A stretch of 52,485 nt of DNA from Bacteriovoracaceae bacterium (GTDB taxonomy: Bacteria > Bdellovibrionota > Bacteriovoracia > Bacteriovoracales > Bacteriovoracaceae), in the NCBI GenBank assembly GCA_028101965.1, contig JAOHMI010000011.1, positions 1 to 52,485 of the forward strand, given 5' to 3'. Positions 1 through 8,994 of the stretch are shown here, in pieces (position 1 is the stretch's first letter; each line of letters starts with the position of its first letter). The translations under genes and the position numbers were made by a program. The notes below the pieces were generated by a model. The model saw nothing but the letters and a program-made list of their open reading frames with translations, was not told the DNA's origin and made no database searches.

Positions 1-2
1 GT

Positions 3-1010
3 GCATATTCTAGTGGGGATCCATTAGAATCTTTTATTATTGAATTTAATTCTTCTCTCTTTCAAGAGTTTCCAAAATTTATTTTAGAGAACACTCGTAG
101 TTTAGATCGAAAATTTTCAATTAATCATATCCAAAAATTTAGGGAATGCTTAGATCGAATATCTGGAGGAAAATGTGCTGTAAATCCGACGAAAGATCAA
201 TTAACTGAATTTATCGGAGCACTTGCTTATATTTTAGATAATCTAGAAGGGATTGATCCATCTGTCCCATTTGTGGACAATATAATAAAGCATATTGTTG
301 CAAAACAGGATTTGAAATCGACTACTTTACCTACGGAAAATGAAGTCGAATGTGTCGAAGAATCATTGATAACTGAAGAGGAAAAAGAAAATTTCGATAG
401 TGCTGGCTTGATTTCAACGCTAAAGAAACCTATCGGTATTTTTGTTAACGGTAGTTTTTTTCGCTCAGAAGGTTATGAGAAAACCTTTTCAGAAGAAGAG
501 AAGAATATCATTGAGAAAGTTCGTCTTTATATTGATTATTATAGAAAACAGAAGGAGAATATTGGAATTGGAGTGAATCCTCCTCCGGAACCGACCTATG
601 AGGAATATGTCATTTTCGAAAAATATTCAAAACAAGGTGGACACGCCATGGCCGCAGTGGGGGATGGTCAAAATTGTCATCGACTAGGAGAATATGGAAA
701 ACAAGAGGGCGAGGCAAAAGAAAATTGCTTACTAATTCAGAATTCTTGGGGACATGATTTACAAATTAATCCTAGGAGATATCCTGATTATATGATTCCA
801 TATCAAAAATATGTTAAGAAGGATGGAAGAACTTATAATGATTATTCTCGATTTTGGGTTTGTGATTCTCAAAAGCTTGGAGCCCATTTCTCAGGTTATG
901 GTTTTATAAAAAGTAAGCTTAGTGCCAAAGGTAATGATATATTATCAGGAGCAGGAATGGATGCTGAGTTAAGAAGAAGGTTTCGAAATACAAAGGCCAG
1001 TTCTAAGTAG
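3..1010 (+). CDS. Papain-like (C1 family) cysteine peptidase, C-terminal part
   Basis: The reading frame is open from base 3, so the gene starts before the window and only its C-terminal ~335 residues are present. Two papain-family landmarks are visible: a GGHAM segment carrying the likely catalytic His (around base 641) and a QNSWG segment carrying the likely catalytic Asn (around base 740). The catalytic Cys is expected in the missing upstream part. Between the start of the window and the His there is a long, charged insert-like region with no recognised motif. The ATG-less position 270 is a GTG (Val) inside the frame and is not needed as a start. Probably exported and proteolytic, as in other predatory deltaproteobacteria, but the signal peptide is not in view. 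Confidence 0.75.
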   Translation, partial: AYSSGDPLESFIIEFNSSLFQEFPKFILENTRSLDRKFSINHIQKFRECLDRISGGKCAVNPTKDQLTEFIGALAYILDNLEGIDPSVPFVDNIIKHIVAKQDLKSTTLPTENEVECVEESLITEEEKENFDSAGLISTLKKPIGIFVNGSFFRSEGYEKTFSEEEKNIIEKVRLYIDYYRKQKENIGIGVNPPPEPTYEEYVIFEKYSKQGGHAMAAVGDGQNCHRLGEYGKQEGEAKENCLLIQNSWGHDLQINPRRYPDYMIPYQKYVKKDGRTYNDYSRFWVCDSQKLGAHFSGYGFIKSKLSAKGNDILSGAGMDAELRRRFRNTKASSK

Positions 1011-1126
1011 TTGCATATCGTGAAAAATGAAATTACTACAATGCGAGTACTAAATAATTAACAATCAAGTTACACATTTTCAACCGCAATAAGTTTCCAA
1101 TGCATATTTTATTAGGAGTTAATAAT

Positions 1127-1894
1127 ATGACAAAATCATTGGTATCTTTTGTGCTTGCCTTTATCTTTACTTTTACTCAGAGCATGGCGTTTGTCCCAAA
1201 CCAGGATCAAATTGAATTAGGAGATCAGCTCGATTTAGTCCAAAGTCAGTTGAATGAAAAAACTGCAATAATGACTTCGCGTAAATTTCAGCGGTTGAAA
1301 AAGAAAATGCTTATTTGGATAAAAAAAGAGCAAAAAAGAATTGCTGGACTTTCATCTGCAAAGCAAACTGAAGTTGCCTTAGATAAATTACAAAAAAGGC
1401 AAAATAGATTAATAAAAATTGTTAATTTCAGCTCAGCTAATGAGAAAAGAATAAAAAGAGTTGCTCGAAGTAAAGGTATGACATTTGAGGAAGTTAAAGC
1501 TCAGATTAATAATTTAATTCAACCGCAAAAACTAAAAGAAGCAAAAAAAGAATTAATCACAAAAATTCAGGAGTATGGCTCTTATTTAGCGCTTTTAGCT
1601 TCAATAAAAGAGGAAATTTCTCGAACGACCTATGAGATGGTTTCTCAAAGGACATTTAATTCAAATAAGAATTTTAGAAAACCTGCTCAGCTGGTTTTAG
1701 CGTTCGGCTTTTTAGTGCTTTTTATATTGATTATTCCCATTTTGGCTTTTGTTTTAACTATTTTATTTTTTATTTTAGGTGGAGTCACTGGAGGAGTTGG
1801 ATGGTTTGTTGGTGGGGTCGTGGTTGGAACATTTCTTGTTAGTTGGCTCTTATATATCTTAGTCGATGCAAGAGAGCCTGAAAGGGCGATGTAG
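1127..1894 (+). CDS. Secreted/membrane coiled-coil protein of unknown function
   Basis: No family is recognised. The chosen ATG is preceded by AGGAG at 1114-1118. An in-frame ATG at 1100 lies upstream of that site and is not supported. The protein (255 aa) begins with a Sec-type signal peptide ending near SMAFV. It continues with a Lys/Gln/Glu-rich helical region likely to form coiled coil. It ends with a long hydrophobic, Gly-rich stretch that could make two membrane helices, followed by a short charged tail. The architecture suggests an inner-membrane-anchored periplasmic protein. It converges with the kinase gene that ends 11 bases downstream. Confidence 0.7.
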   Translation: MTKSLVSFVLAFIFTFTQSMAFVPNQDQIELGDQLDLVQSQLNEKTAIMTSRKFQRLKKKMLIWIKKEQKRIAGLSSAKQTEVALDKLQKRQNRLIKIVNFSSANEKRIKRVARSKGMTFEEVKAQINNLIQPQKLKEAKKELITKIQEYGSYLALLASIKEEISRTTYEMVSQRTFNSNKNFRKPAQLVLAFGFLVLFILIIPILAFVLTILFFILGGVTGGVGWFVGGVVVGTFLVSWLLYILVDAREPERAM

Positions 1895-1905
1895 GTGCAA
1901 GTTCC

Positions 1906-3306
1906 TTAGGCAGCAATATTCTTTTTAATGGGAACTTCAATCACGAAGCATGTATTAGAGGAGTTACTATCAATATAGAAACTCCCATTATGTTTTTGAG
2001 TTATAATGGAGTGAGATAGGCTTAAACCCAGCCCAGTGCCTTTTCCAATTTCCTTGGTGGTGAAAAAGGGTTGAAATATTTTCTCTTGTATTTCTTGAGG
2101 AATGCCCGAACCGGCATCTGAAATTCTAAAAGTGAGGATATCATCAAGAATATTTATTTTTATATTAACCCATTTTTGAGAGATATCTTTTTCCATTAAT
2201 TCATCAAAAGCATTGGTCAAAAGATTGAGGATAACTTGCGAAAACTGAACTCTGAAAATATTAATGACCATGGCCCGCAAGTTTTTGGGGATTTCTATCA
2301 TAAGTAAGATATTATTGGTTTTAAATTTTTGTTGGCACAATGGAATAATATCATTTAATAATTCGTCGATAGTACAAAGATCATACTCATCTTGCTCTCC
2401 TGTTTCGCGACTTATATTTCTCATTCCTTTTACGATTTTAGACATTCTCTCTATGGTACTGGTTATATTCATGAGTTTTTTTTCTAAAAAGGTATTATCT
2501 AATTGGTTATTCTTTAATTTTCTTAGGATTCCTTGTGTGGCAAAAGAGATGATGGTCAAAGGATTATTTATTTCATGCGCAATCCCTCCGGCCATTTCAC
2601 CTAAGGAAGCTAGTTTTGAGGAGTTTAGCAGCATTGATTCTTGATGTTCAATTTGAAGATTCTTTTCTATTTCTTGGGAAATATCAAAAATATAGATACA
2701 ATAGCCGACACATATTTTTTTATCAAAAACTGGTCCAAGCCTAATATTTAGATGTTTCTCTCGGTACTTGGTATCAAAACTTAGCGTTTCTCGATTATAA
2801 TTCACATCTTGGATGTAGGTTTGGATAAGTAAAACCAATTCTTCCGTTTCATTTTGGTGGAAAAGAGATGTGAGTTTTTCTCCTATAATGGATTTTTTAG
2901 AAAGTGAAATACCATCTTTATTCTTAACTTCTAATATACTAAGAAGTGAATGAGATATTTCGATAATTTTTAATTTGCTATTGATAAACAGCAATCCGCC
3001 GGGAAAGGTTTGAGAAAAGACATGCCAAAAATTTTGAGTTAAATCATTTGTCTCCTCAGCACTACCAATGACTAGGAGGACAGATTTTTCTTGTCTGATG
3101 GCTTCCACTTCTAACCTGTCTTCTTGATCTAGAAAAGTGACTTTTCCTTTATAACGATTGTTATCAGCGGATAGTATCCATCGTATTAATGTGCTTAAAC
3201 TTCTGTCCTTAATAAAAATTTCTTGTATTCCTAGTCCAATATACTTTTGATTGATGGAAAAAATCACTTTTAAGTTCTCATCAATGATCAATTGGGAGTT
3301 ATTCAT
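1906..3306 (-). CDS. Soluble PAS-domain sensor histidine kinase
   Basis: A 466-aa histidine kinase without predicted membrane segments. A PAS-like region lies at about residues 93-215. The HisKA H-box follows with the phospho-acceptor His at about 244 (HEINNPL). The ATPase domain has the N-box (NLLTNAFDE, Asn ~365), G1 (ISDAGSGIP, Asp ~397), an FTTK F-box and G2 (GTGLGLSLS, ~423-431). No receiver domain is fused and no response regulator gene is adjacent, so its partner is elsewhere. It is the last gene of a three-gene leftward operon; its ATG overlaps the stop of the preceding small gene as ATGA, which implies translational coupling. The V4R protein two genes upstream is a plausible input sensor (inference). 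Confidence 0.92.
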   Translation of the reverse strand: MNNSQLIIDENLKVIFSINQKYIGLGIQEIFIKDRSLSTLIRWILSADNNRYKGKVTFLDQEDRLEVEAIRQEKSVLLVIGSAEETNDLTQNFWHVFSQTFPGGLLFINSKLKIIEISHSLLSILEVKNKDGISLSKKSIIGEKLTSLFHQNETEELVLLIQTYIQDVNYNRETLSFDTKYREKHLNIRLGPVFDKKICVGYCIYIFDISQEIEKNLQIEHQESMLLNSSKLASLGEMAGGIAHEINNPLTIISFATQGILRKLKNNQLDNTFLEKKLMNITSTIERMSKIVKGMRNISRETGEQDEYDLCTIDELLNDIIPLCQQKFKTNNILLMIEIPKNLRAMVINIFRVQFSQVILNLLTNAFDELMEKDISQKWVNIKINILDDILTFRISDAGSGIPQEIQEKIFQPFFTTKEIGKGTGLGLSLSHSIITQKHNGSFYIDSNSSNTCFVIEVPIKKNIAA

Positions 3307-3581
3307 TCTGAAAAACCTATTAATTGGTGAATAATAACTTCATCCTCAGGAGTAAACTGCTTTTTTCTTATTAAAGTAAACGCATCTTCATTCATTGATT
3401 TTCGCATGATAAATTTTTCATTTTCAATTTGTACCAAATTAAATTTTGGAAAATCAACAATAGGGCCAAATTTATTTTCTATACATTTCCAAATAAAATT
3501 ATCTTTATCATTTTCTAGATAATACCTAAAAGTATCTTTGCGAATACAATTTCTTAATTTACGCCTGTAAACATTTATCAT
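3303..3581 (-). CDS. Small protein of unknown function, middle gene of the V4R-kinase operon
   Basis: A 92-aa basic, soluble protein with no recognised domain. It starts 2 bases after the V4R gene stop and its TGA overlaps the kinase ATG by 4 bases, so all three genes are very likely cotranslated. It has three Cys that do not form an obvious metal motif. A role as an adaptor between the V4R protein and the kinase is a guess from position only. Confidence 0.75.
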   Translation of the reverse strand: MINVYRRKLRNCIRKDTFRYYLENDKDNFIWKCIENKFGPIVDFPKFNLVQIENEKFIMRKSMNEDAFTLIRKKQFTPEDEVIIHQLIGFSE

Positions 3582-3583
3582 CT

Positions 3584-4765
3584 TTATTTTATTTTAGCTG
3601 TAAACAAACAGCTTTTGTCCTTTTTGGTTAAACAAGTTATTTCTTCAGATTGATATTTTCCACTTCGATCTTCAAGATCACCTTTTTCGTAGACTAACTC
3701 CATTAGTCCTGCAGTTATGCCTTGGAGCATAAAGCACTGTGGAGTTACACTATGGCCTGAGTGTTCTATATAACCATGAGCCTCGTAGCCGTTACTTGAT
3801 TCCAAGGTTAAGGTCTCAAAAGAAGTATGCTCTAGGATATTTATTTTTCCCCACCCAAGAGCGTTGGCGACGGCCACTAACCCAAAGATAGTATCTTTTT
3901 CTTCTTTAATCATTGGGGCAATTAATCCTGCCCATTCTTCAGAATCCCAAATCCCGCCAAAGGTGTTTAGGGCACAATTCTCTGCATCTTCAATCAGCAT
4001 TTCTTGAGCTATTTCGGCCAAACCAATCTTGCTCATTTCATTGACGAACTCTATACTGACTAAATTATAAAAATCTTGAGGCATGTGAGCCAGATAAACA
4101 TTAAAAGCCGGGATTAGACCTTCGTTATTTCCTTCGATAGGCATATTCATGACAGCATTTACAATGGCTTTTTTATCAATATTTGAGGTGGCCTCAGGTG
4201 AGAGGGAGTTTTGTTTAAAGCTAAAATCTTTAAATTTTTCTAATTGAAAATTATATTTTGGTTGCTCAAGGTTTTCTATTTCAAATTCACATTGGTGATG
4301 ACCTTGATTCATACATTTTGTTTCTTTGATGCTAACATTTCTCCCGGTCACAGACTTAATTGCCCCTTCTAAATAGCCTTCTGTTAAACGACAGACAGGA
4401 CCTTCCGTTTTAATTGATCCACACTTCCATCCTTCAACAAAATGCGAGTTACCACAGTTGATTTTATTCTGATCGAAAAAAGATAAATTGATTGTTCCAA
4501 ATCCAATAAATGAATAAAGATCGGTTATTATTTGTAGATCATTTGTACAGTTTTTTTCTTCTTTTAAATTTTCAATAAGTTCATAGAAACTTATAGCTGC
4601 ACATTTTGTAAAAATCTTTTTACCATTTATTTTAGTATTTCCTTCAATGGTTCTTTGCAGCCGTGAATTATAATGGTGGCAATGGATGACAGTATTTTTT
4701 TTTCCAATTATTTTTAGACCCTGACTTTCATCACGAGTGTAGTCATTTTGGTTTATTAACTTCAT
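3584..4765 (-). CDS. Protein with two V4R-type (4-vinyl reductase-like) ligand-binding domains
   Basis: A 393-aa cytoplasmic protein. The first half ends with a V4R-type segment (about residues 125-165) with the typical pattern of a conserved Gly-x-x-x-Gly-like helix, then C-x-x-x-G-x-x-x-C-x-F. The C-terminal ~110 residues look like a second copy ending in C-L-T-K-x-D-x-S-C-x-F. V4R domains are small-molecule-binding modules known from BchJ and from N-terminal sensor regions of transcription regulators. Here the protein has no DNA-binding or catalytic domain of its own and is the first gene of an operon ending in a histidine kinase. It is therefore best read as a ligand sensor (inference). 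An N-terminal HCHH cluster near residue 30 could bind metal. Confidence 0.7.
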   Translation of the reverse strand: MKLINQNDYTRDESQGLKIIGKKNTVIHCHHYNSRLQRTIEGNTKINGKKIFTKCAAISFYELIENLKEEKNCTNDLQIITDLYSFIGFGTINLSFFDQNKINCGNSHFVEGWKCGSIKTEGPVCRLTEGYLEGAIKSVTGRNVSIKETKCMNQGHHQCEFEIENLEQPKYNFQLEKFKDFSFKQNSLSPEATSNIDKKAIVNAVMNMPIEGNNEGLIPAFNVYLAHMPQDFYNLVSIEFVNEMSKIGLAEIAQEMLIEDAENCALNTFGGIWDSEEWAGLIAPMIKEEKDTIFGLVAVANALGWGKINILEHTSFETLTLESSNGYEAHGYIEHSGHSVTPQCFMLQGITAGLMELVYEKGDLEDRSGKYQSEEITCLTKKDKSCLFTAKIK

Positions 4766-5123
4766 TTTCTATCCTACCTGGAGAAGGGTTTTATTAAGTG
4801 TTTTCAGTTAATTATGTTTCGGTTATCTTCCATAGGTTCTTGAAAAAAAACATCGAACCTGAGTGAAATTATCGATTAGTCTGAAGCTAAAATGATACTT
4901 GCATTGTTCATTTGAGAAGTCTTTGAATTCTTGTTAGATTATCAAAATGAATCAGTTATAAAAAGCCTATGTGCAAACCCATTTTATTTATGAGGATAAT
5001 GCTAATGAATTTCTTGATCAAAGGGATAAGTCTTTAAGTGAAAAAAATTGGCTGGACTAATTTATTCTAATTTAGATTTAGCCGATTAGTGGAACTATAA
5101 ACCTTTAAAATGAGAGTTCACTT
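4766..5123. other. Divergent intergenic region between the V4R operon and the diguanylate cyclase gene
   Basis: About 358 bases of AT-rich DNA that must hold the promoters for both divergent transcription units. I could not pick a convincing -35/-10 pair. A 29-residue open frame with a GTG start (4971-5060) has coding-like composition but no clear ribosome binding site; it may be a gene remnant. No hairpin or repeat stands out. Confidence 0.5.
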
Positions 5124-7181
5124 TTGGAAAAGAGTATTGATTTTAAACAGTCAGCCTTAAGCTTAAAGGGAATTGAAGAGTTTCTTAACTTTCTTCATAA
5201 GGAACTTGATGAACATGATTCGTTAGTTTTAAAAAATCTTCCAACACCCTTTAACTTATTGGTTAATATTCTTCCACTACAGATAAAAAAAAGAATTTAT
5301 ATTGAAAGTATTCAATTAATAAAGTTTTGCACAGATTCAAGACAGTGGATTCAAGAAGAGAGTGAAGCTCTTAATTTAACCTCTATTAAGAAAATTGAAC
5401 AGTGTTATGAATACCTCACTCATGAGATCGTTGATGATCGAGCCTCCACTCGTCTTGTTAATAAAACATTCTTTACCGACAGTGTGGTTTTTGATGTTCT
5501 TTACTACACAAACTTTGGAGAGCTGTATCAGCCCATAATTGTTATAAATGAAGAAGGGTTTGTGGTTTATGCTAATATGGTTGCCAGGGAAATGATGAAG
5601 TTGTCTCATGCTAAAATTAAAAGAAAGAAAACTAATATAAATGAGGCGATTGAGTTTGATTTAAAAAAATTTTTTTTCAATTCAAACTTTGACTTAGGAT
5701 TTCATGAATCTTCTCGCTATCTAGAAACTGGGTACAGCGTTCTTAATGGGGAAAAAGAGGGAATGATTCAGATAAATGTCATTCCTGATCGAACCTATTT
5801 AGGAACCGGTCAAAGGTGGATCGTATATTTTCAACCTGTTTCAATTGAAATTTCTTTACAGGAAAAATATAAGGAGCAGCTAGAGGAAACAAGTACGGCG
5901 AGTAAGCTTGCCTATACGGATAATTTGACAGGTATTCCTAATTTGAGATGCCTAAATGAAACATTATATAAAACAATTGAAGACTACTTTAAGCTTAAAA
6001 GATCCTTTGGATTAATCATGTTGGATGTGGATCATTTCAAAAAATTTAATGATACTTATGGACATAAACAAGGTGATTTAGTTTTGGTTTATTTGGCTAA
6101 ATGCCTTGAATCAATTTTAAGAAACGGAGATTTACTTGCCCGTTATGGGGGGGAAGAGTTTACTATTATAGTTAAAGATATCGATGATATGCATTCCTTA
6201 TCAGGTTTTCTTGAACGTTGTTTAGTGGCCGTGAGAAGCTTACGTATCCCACATATAGATGATCCAGAAATTGAGTTAAAGGTTACTTCAAGTTTTGGAG
6301 GGTTGCTCATCGATTGCTTCGATTTTGAAATTGATAATGTCCAAGCATTTGCGGATGAACTCTTTAAAGAATCAGATAGGCTTCTTTATAATGGTAAAGG
6401 AAAGGGGAGAGATTGCTATATCGTCGGTAAGTATAAGCTAGAAGAGTCTGATTCTCATCGATTGTTAGATTTTCTAAAATATAATGAAGAAGACATTTCT
6501 CGAACGAAGGATTTAGATATTCATCAGTTCTTCGAGATAAACCAAGGGCTTCAAAAACAGATATACATAAATTACCATGATGATGGTATTGAACAATATT
6601 TCGATTTAGGCTTGAACTTTTATCGTGGAGAAATTAACTTTCGTGATAAAGCACAAATCTATCAGTTTCATCAATATGAAAAGTATTCCGCATATATCCT
6701 TAAAGAATGCCAAAAAAAAGAATACCCAAGTGCAATGAGAGAGAAAATTGAGTTGATTCTAAATGAACTATTCACAAATGCTTTTTTTAATTCCAAGTCT
6801 GAGTATTTTATGAATATTAATGAAGGAGAAAGTATCCGTAAGAATAAGCATTCAGCTAAATTAACAAAGGATGCCCCCATTAAAATTAAATGGAAACTTG
6901 ATAAAAGGTTCATTAGGCTCGAAGTCGTTGATCACTCTGGACGATTGAGTGAAGATGTCTTAAATAATCATTTGTTTAATAACCAGGTTTCAGAAGGAAG
7001 CTTAGAAAATAGTGATCAAGGAGCAGGAGTTGGATTAGCTATGGTTTTACAAAATACAGATGTTCTATTTTTTGATATTCATAAAGGTTTATATACTCGC
7101 GTGCTTGTACAAATAGATTATGTGGGAAGGAAGAATAAAGAATCATGTCACAATAAATTATGTATAAAAAGATTTAGGTAA
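5124..7181 (+). CDS. Diguanylate cyclase (GGDEF) fused to an RsbW-like HATPase domain
   Basis: A 685-aa soluble protein. A PAS-like segment is seen at about residues 132-240. A short helical linker leads into a GGDEF domain (about 260-435) with an intact active-site GGEEF at 342-346 and the inhibitory RxxD I-site (RNGD, 333-336) exactly five residues before it, so cyclic-di-GMP synthesis with product inhibition is expected. The C-terminal ~150 residues have the ATP-binding boxes of the anti-sigma/RsbW type: ELFTNA (548-553), VVDHSG (601-606) and GAGVGLAM (633-640). The only start in the open frame is TTG at 5124, with GAGAG at 5112-5116 as a weak ribosome site; an ATG at 5110 is out of frame. 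Divergent from the V4R-kinase operon. Confidence 0.9.
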   Translation: MEKSIDFKQSALSLKGIEEFLNFLHKELDEHDSLVLKNLPTPFNLLVNILPLQIKKRIYIESIQLIKFCTDSRQWIQEESEALNLTSIKKIEQCYEYLTHEIVDDRASTRLVNKTFFTDSVVFDVLYYTNFGELYQPIIVINEEGFVVYANMVAREMMKLSHAKIKRKKTNINEAIEFDLKKFFFNSNFDLGFHESSRYLETGYSVLNGEKEGMIQINVIPDRTYLGTGQRWIVYFQPVSIEISLQEKYKEQLEETSTASKLAYTDNLTGIPNLRCLNETLYKTIEDYFKLKRSFGLIMLDVDHFKKFNDTYGHKQGDLVLVYLAKCLESILRNGDLLARYGGEEFTIIVKDIDDMHSLSGFLERCLVAVRSLRIPHIDDPEIELKVTSSFGGLLIDCFDFEIDNVQAFADELFKESDRLLYNGKGKGRDCYIVGKYKLEESDSHRLLDFLKYNEEDISRTKDLDIHQFFEINQGLQKQIYINYHDDGIEQYFDLGLNFYRGEINFRDKAQIYQFHQYEKYSAYILKECQKKEYPSAMREKIELILNELFTNAFFNSKSEYFMNINEGESIRKNKHSAKLTKDAPIKIKWKLDKRFIRLEVVDHSGRLSEDVLNNHLFNNQVSEGSLENSDQGAGVGLAMVLQNTDVLFFDIHKGLYTRVLVQIDYVGRKNKESCHNKLCIKRFR

Positions 7182-7801
7182 AAAAATGAACTATTCATTT
7201 AATGATTAAAAATTAAGCATTGTCGAAGCTGATAGCTCAGAAATTATTTTCCTGAAAGTCCCTCGGCTACTCGTGGCGCAATTTAATAATGTACAAGGAT
7301 TAATTCCTAAAAATGCAAAGGTGAGCTCATTCGATGCTCCCTACTATGCTGAAGATGAAGAAGTTCAAAAGCTTATCATACCAAGGTTGTGATAAACGGA
7401 ATAGCACCTACTTATAAAAATGAATAGGGAAATGATTTGGAGTTTGATGAAATTGAAAAATATTATTTCTGTTTTCTAAAGCAATGAATTTATGCATTCA
7501 TTTTACTACATCTTGGAATCCTAGTGATAGCTCTTTCCACCGCTTTTCTGAAAGGAAAGTTAGCGGCATGTCCGGTCGGTCCGGCTGACATTAGTCTTGC
7601 TATCTCCTTAGTTACTGAAATAATTAGATTTCAAAAGTGATGAATAATTATGAATGCTTGGTTATCTAAGTAATCTTTTTTGAAAAACTAAAACGATTAA
7701 CTTTTTGGCAATTAATTTCAGCACCATAATGATTTGATCTGTAGCTTAGTAAGTAGACTTTAATGTCTTAACTTTGTTTAAGAGAGCTACTTCGTTTTGA
7801 A
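7182..7801. other. Gene-poor region of about 620 bases
   Basis: Apart from the suspected decayed gene at 7186-7640, this stretch contains no intact gene. A short GC-rich island near 7566-7590, with CCGG twice, stands out against the AT-rich background. No strong terminator, tRNA or repeat was seen. Confidence 0.5.
7186..7640 (+). pseudogene. Decayed protein-coding gene, family unknown
   Basis: An ATG at 7186 opens a frame interrupted by TAA at codon 8 (7207-7209) that then runs open for 60 codons of protein-like composition to a TGA at 7390-7392. A second frame, overlapping from about 7383, continues through single stops at 7425 (TAG) and 7485 (TGA) to 7638-7640. Its last part is a hydrophobic, membrane-helix-like segment. 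Together the pieces look like one ~150-codon gene broken by three nonsense codons and one frameshift. The family is not recognised. Alternatively the region is non-coding and the open stretches are chance. Confidence 0.4.
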
Positions 7802-8209
7802 TTAATTCTTACAATGAGGGATTTTCTTTAAAGCTTTTTTGACCATACGCCTAAATTTAAAATTGGTAAGCTCTCCCAATAAGCCAAAATTTTGAATATC
7901 TGAGACGTCTATGGATTCTCCTGATTGAATATTTTTAAAGTCACCATCGAAGCCATAGGGGTATTTAGAGAAAATACTTGAATCACCTTCATCGTCCACA
8001 CAAATAGTAACCTCGGCAATATCAAATTCATAAGTATAATCTTTTGACGAGAAAAAAGTGTAACCTTTTTTCTTTAGTTTTCGCTTTATCATTTTATTAA
8101 GTCTCTTTTCTCCTGATCTCATTTTTCCCGAGAATCCAGAAAACTTAATGTTACAGTTCGTTGAGAAGGCATAAGAGGATGTTAACAATAAAAGTAAAAA
8201 TAATTTCAT
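7802..8209 (-). CDS. Small secreted protein of unknown function
   Basis: A 135-aa protein. The ATG at 8209 is chosen because AGGAAA lies five bases upstream on the coding strand and a signal peptide (MKLFLLLLLTSSYAFS) begins exactly there. The frame could extend nine codons further upstream to 8236 but without a good ribosome site. The mature part has a basic region followed by alternating acidic and aromatic residues and four Cys, suggesting a small disulfide-bonded periplasmic protein. Family unknown. Confidence 0.65.
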   Translation of the reverse strand: MKLFLLLLLTSSYAFSTNCNIKFSGFSGKMRSGEKRLNKMIKRKLKKKGYTFFSSKDYTYEFDIAEVTICVDDEGDSSIFSKYPYGFDGDFKNIQSGESIDVSDIQNFGLLGELTNFKFRRMVKKALKKIPHCKN

Positions 8210-8312
8210 AGGAATTTCCTTTTTGTATGAATTCATACGAAACTTTGGTTAGCTAAGTAAAGAAGTGTGAAACCTTTTTATACTTTATTTGATTAAGGGA
8301 TTGATCAGAGTT

Positions 8313-8345
8313 GGTTTGCCAGTGACGCTCTGCTCTGGCTAAACC
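8313..8345. promoter_or_regulatory. Imperfect hairpin between divergent small-protein genes
   Basis: GGTTTGCCAG at 8313-8322 pairs with CTGGCTAAACC at 8335-8345 with one bulged base and a 12-base loop. It is the most GC-rich piece of this intergenic region and lies about 75 bases before the next gene start. It could be an operator or a leader hairpin; no T-run follows, so it is not an obvious terminator. Confidence 0.3.
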
Positions 8346-8421
8346 TATTTACTTTCGCCAAGATAAACTCACCTTGATAGGATAATCCCTATTACAATTT
8401 TAATTACGTCAAGGAAGGCAT

Positions 8422-8994
8422 ATGAAATTATTAATCTTATTATTTATCCTATCATTTCAATTCTCAGTGAAAGCAAATAATAATGAACCCTTTAACCACC
8501 CCTGGAAAGCGCTCCAAGGATGCTATAAAACTTTGGAATGGAATGGTGAGAAGGTAAAAGATGCTCCAGAAAATCTTAGTGTTTTTGAACAAGAGGATGA
8601 TTGGGTCTTAACTGATTTAAAAGAAAAATCCATTGATTCATTGGTTATGTTCATCTTTCAAGGTTGTGAAGATGATGAGTGTCTATACGATTATTCCTCG
8701 GCCTTTACTAAGCTAGGTAAGTATGTAAAAGGTAGGAATGGAACTAATAAATATCAATACCAAGGTGAACTTATTTACATGGAAGATCTGAAAGTTAAAA
8801 TCAACATGTCTATTTCCTATAAAAAACTAAGCGGCAACAGAATTCAATTGACCAGTAAAAGAGAAGTGAAAAGTACAGATGGGGAATTAGATGCTGATGA
8901 GGCTTATGTTTTAAAGAGTGTTAAGTGTCCTGATCATATTCAACTACTCTTTGAAAATTCAAATTCTCAATTTAAGTACAATACACCAAGATAA
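8422..8994 (+). CDS. Secreted protein of unknown function
   Basis: A 190-aa protein with a clear Sec signal peptide (residues 1-18, ending VKA). A strong AAGGAAGG ribosome site (8411-8418) precedes the ATG. The mature part is rich in beta-strand-like alternation and starts with a W-x-x-L-x-G-C-Y pattern reminiscent of lipocalin-like extracytoplasmic proteins, but the resemblance is too weak to name. Four Cys could form two disulfides. Monocistronic by position. Confidence 0.7.
   Translation: MKLLILLFILSFQFSVKANNNEPFNHPWKALQGCYKTLEWNGEKVKDAPENLSVFEQEDDWVLTDLKEKSIDSLVMFIFQGCEDDECLYDYSSAFTKLGKYVKGRNGTNKYQYQGELIYMEDLKVKINMSISYKKLSGNRIQLTSKREVKSTDGELDADEAYVLKSVKCPDHIQLLFENSNSQFKYNTPR

Noticed and set aside
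2264-2644. Open frame of 126 codons on the plus strand inside the histidine kinase gene
   Set aside because: It lies antisense within a gene with full kinase motifs, has no domain and no ribosome site.
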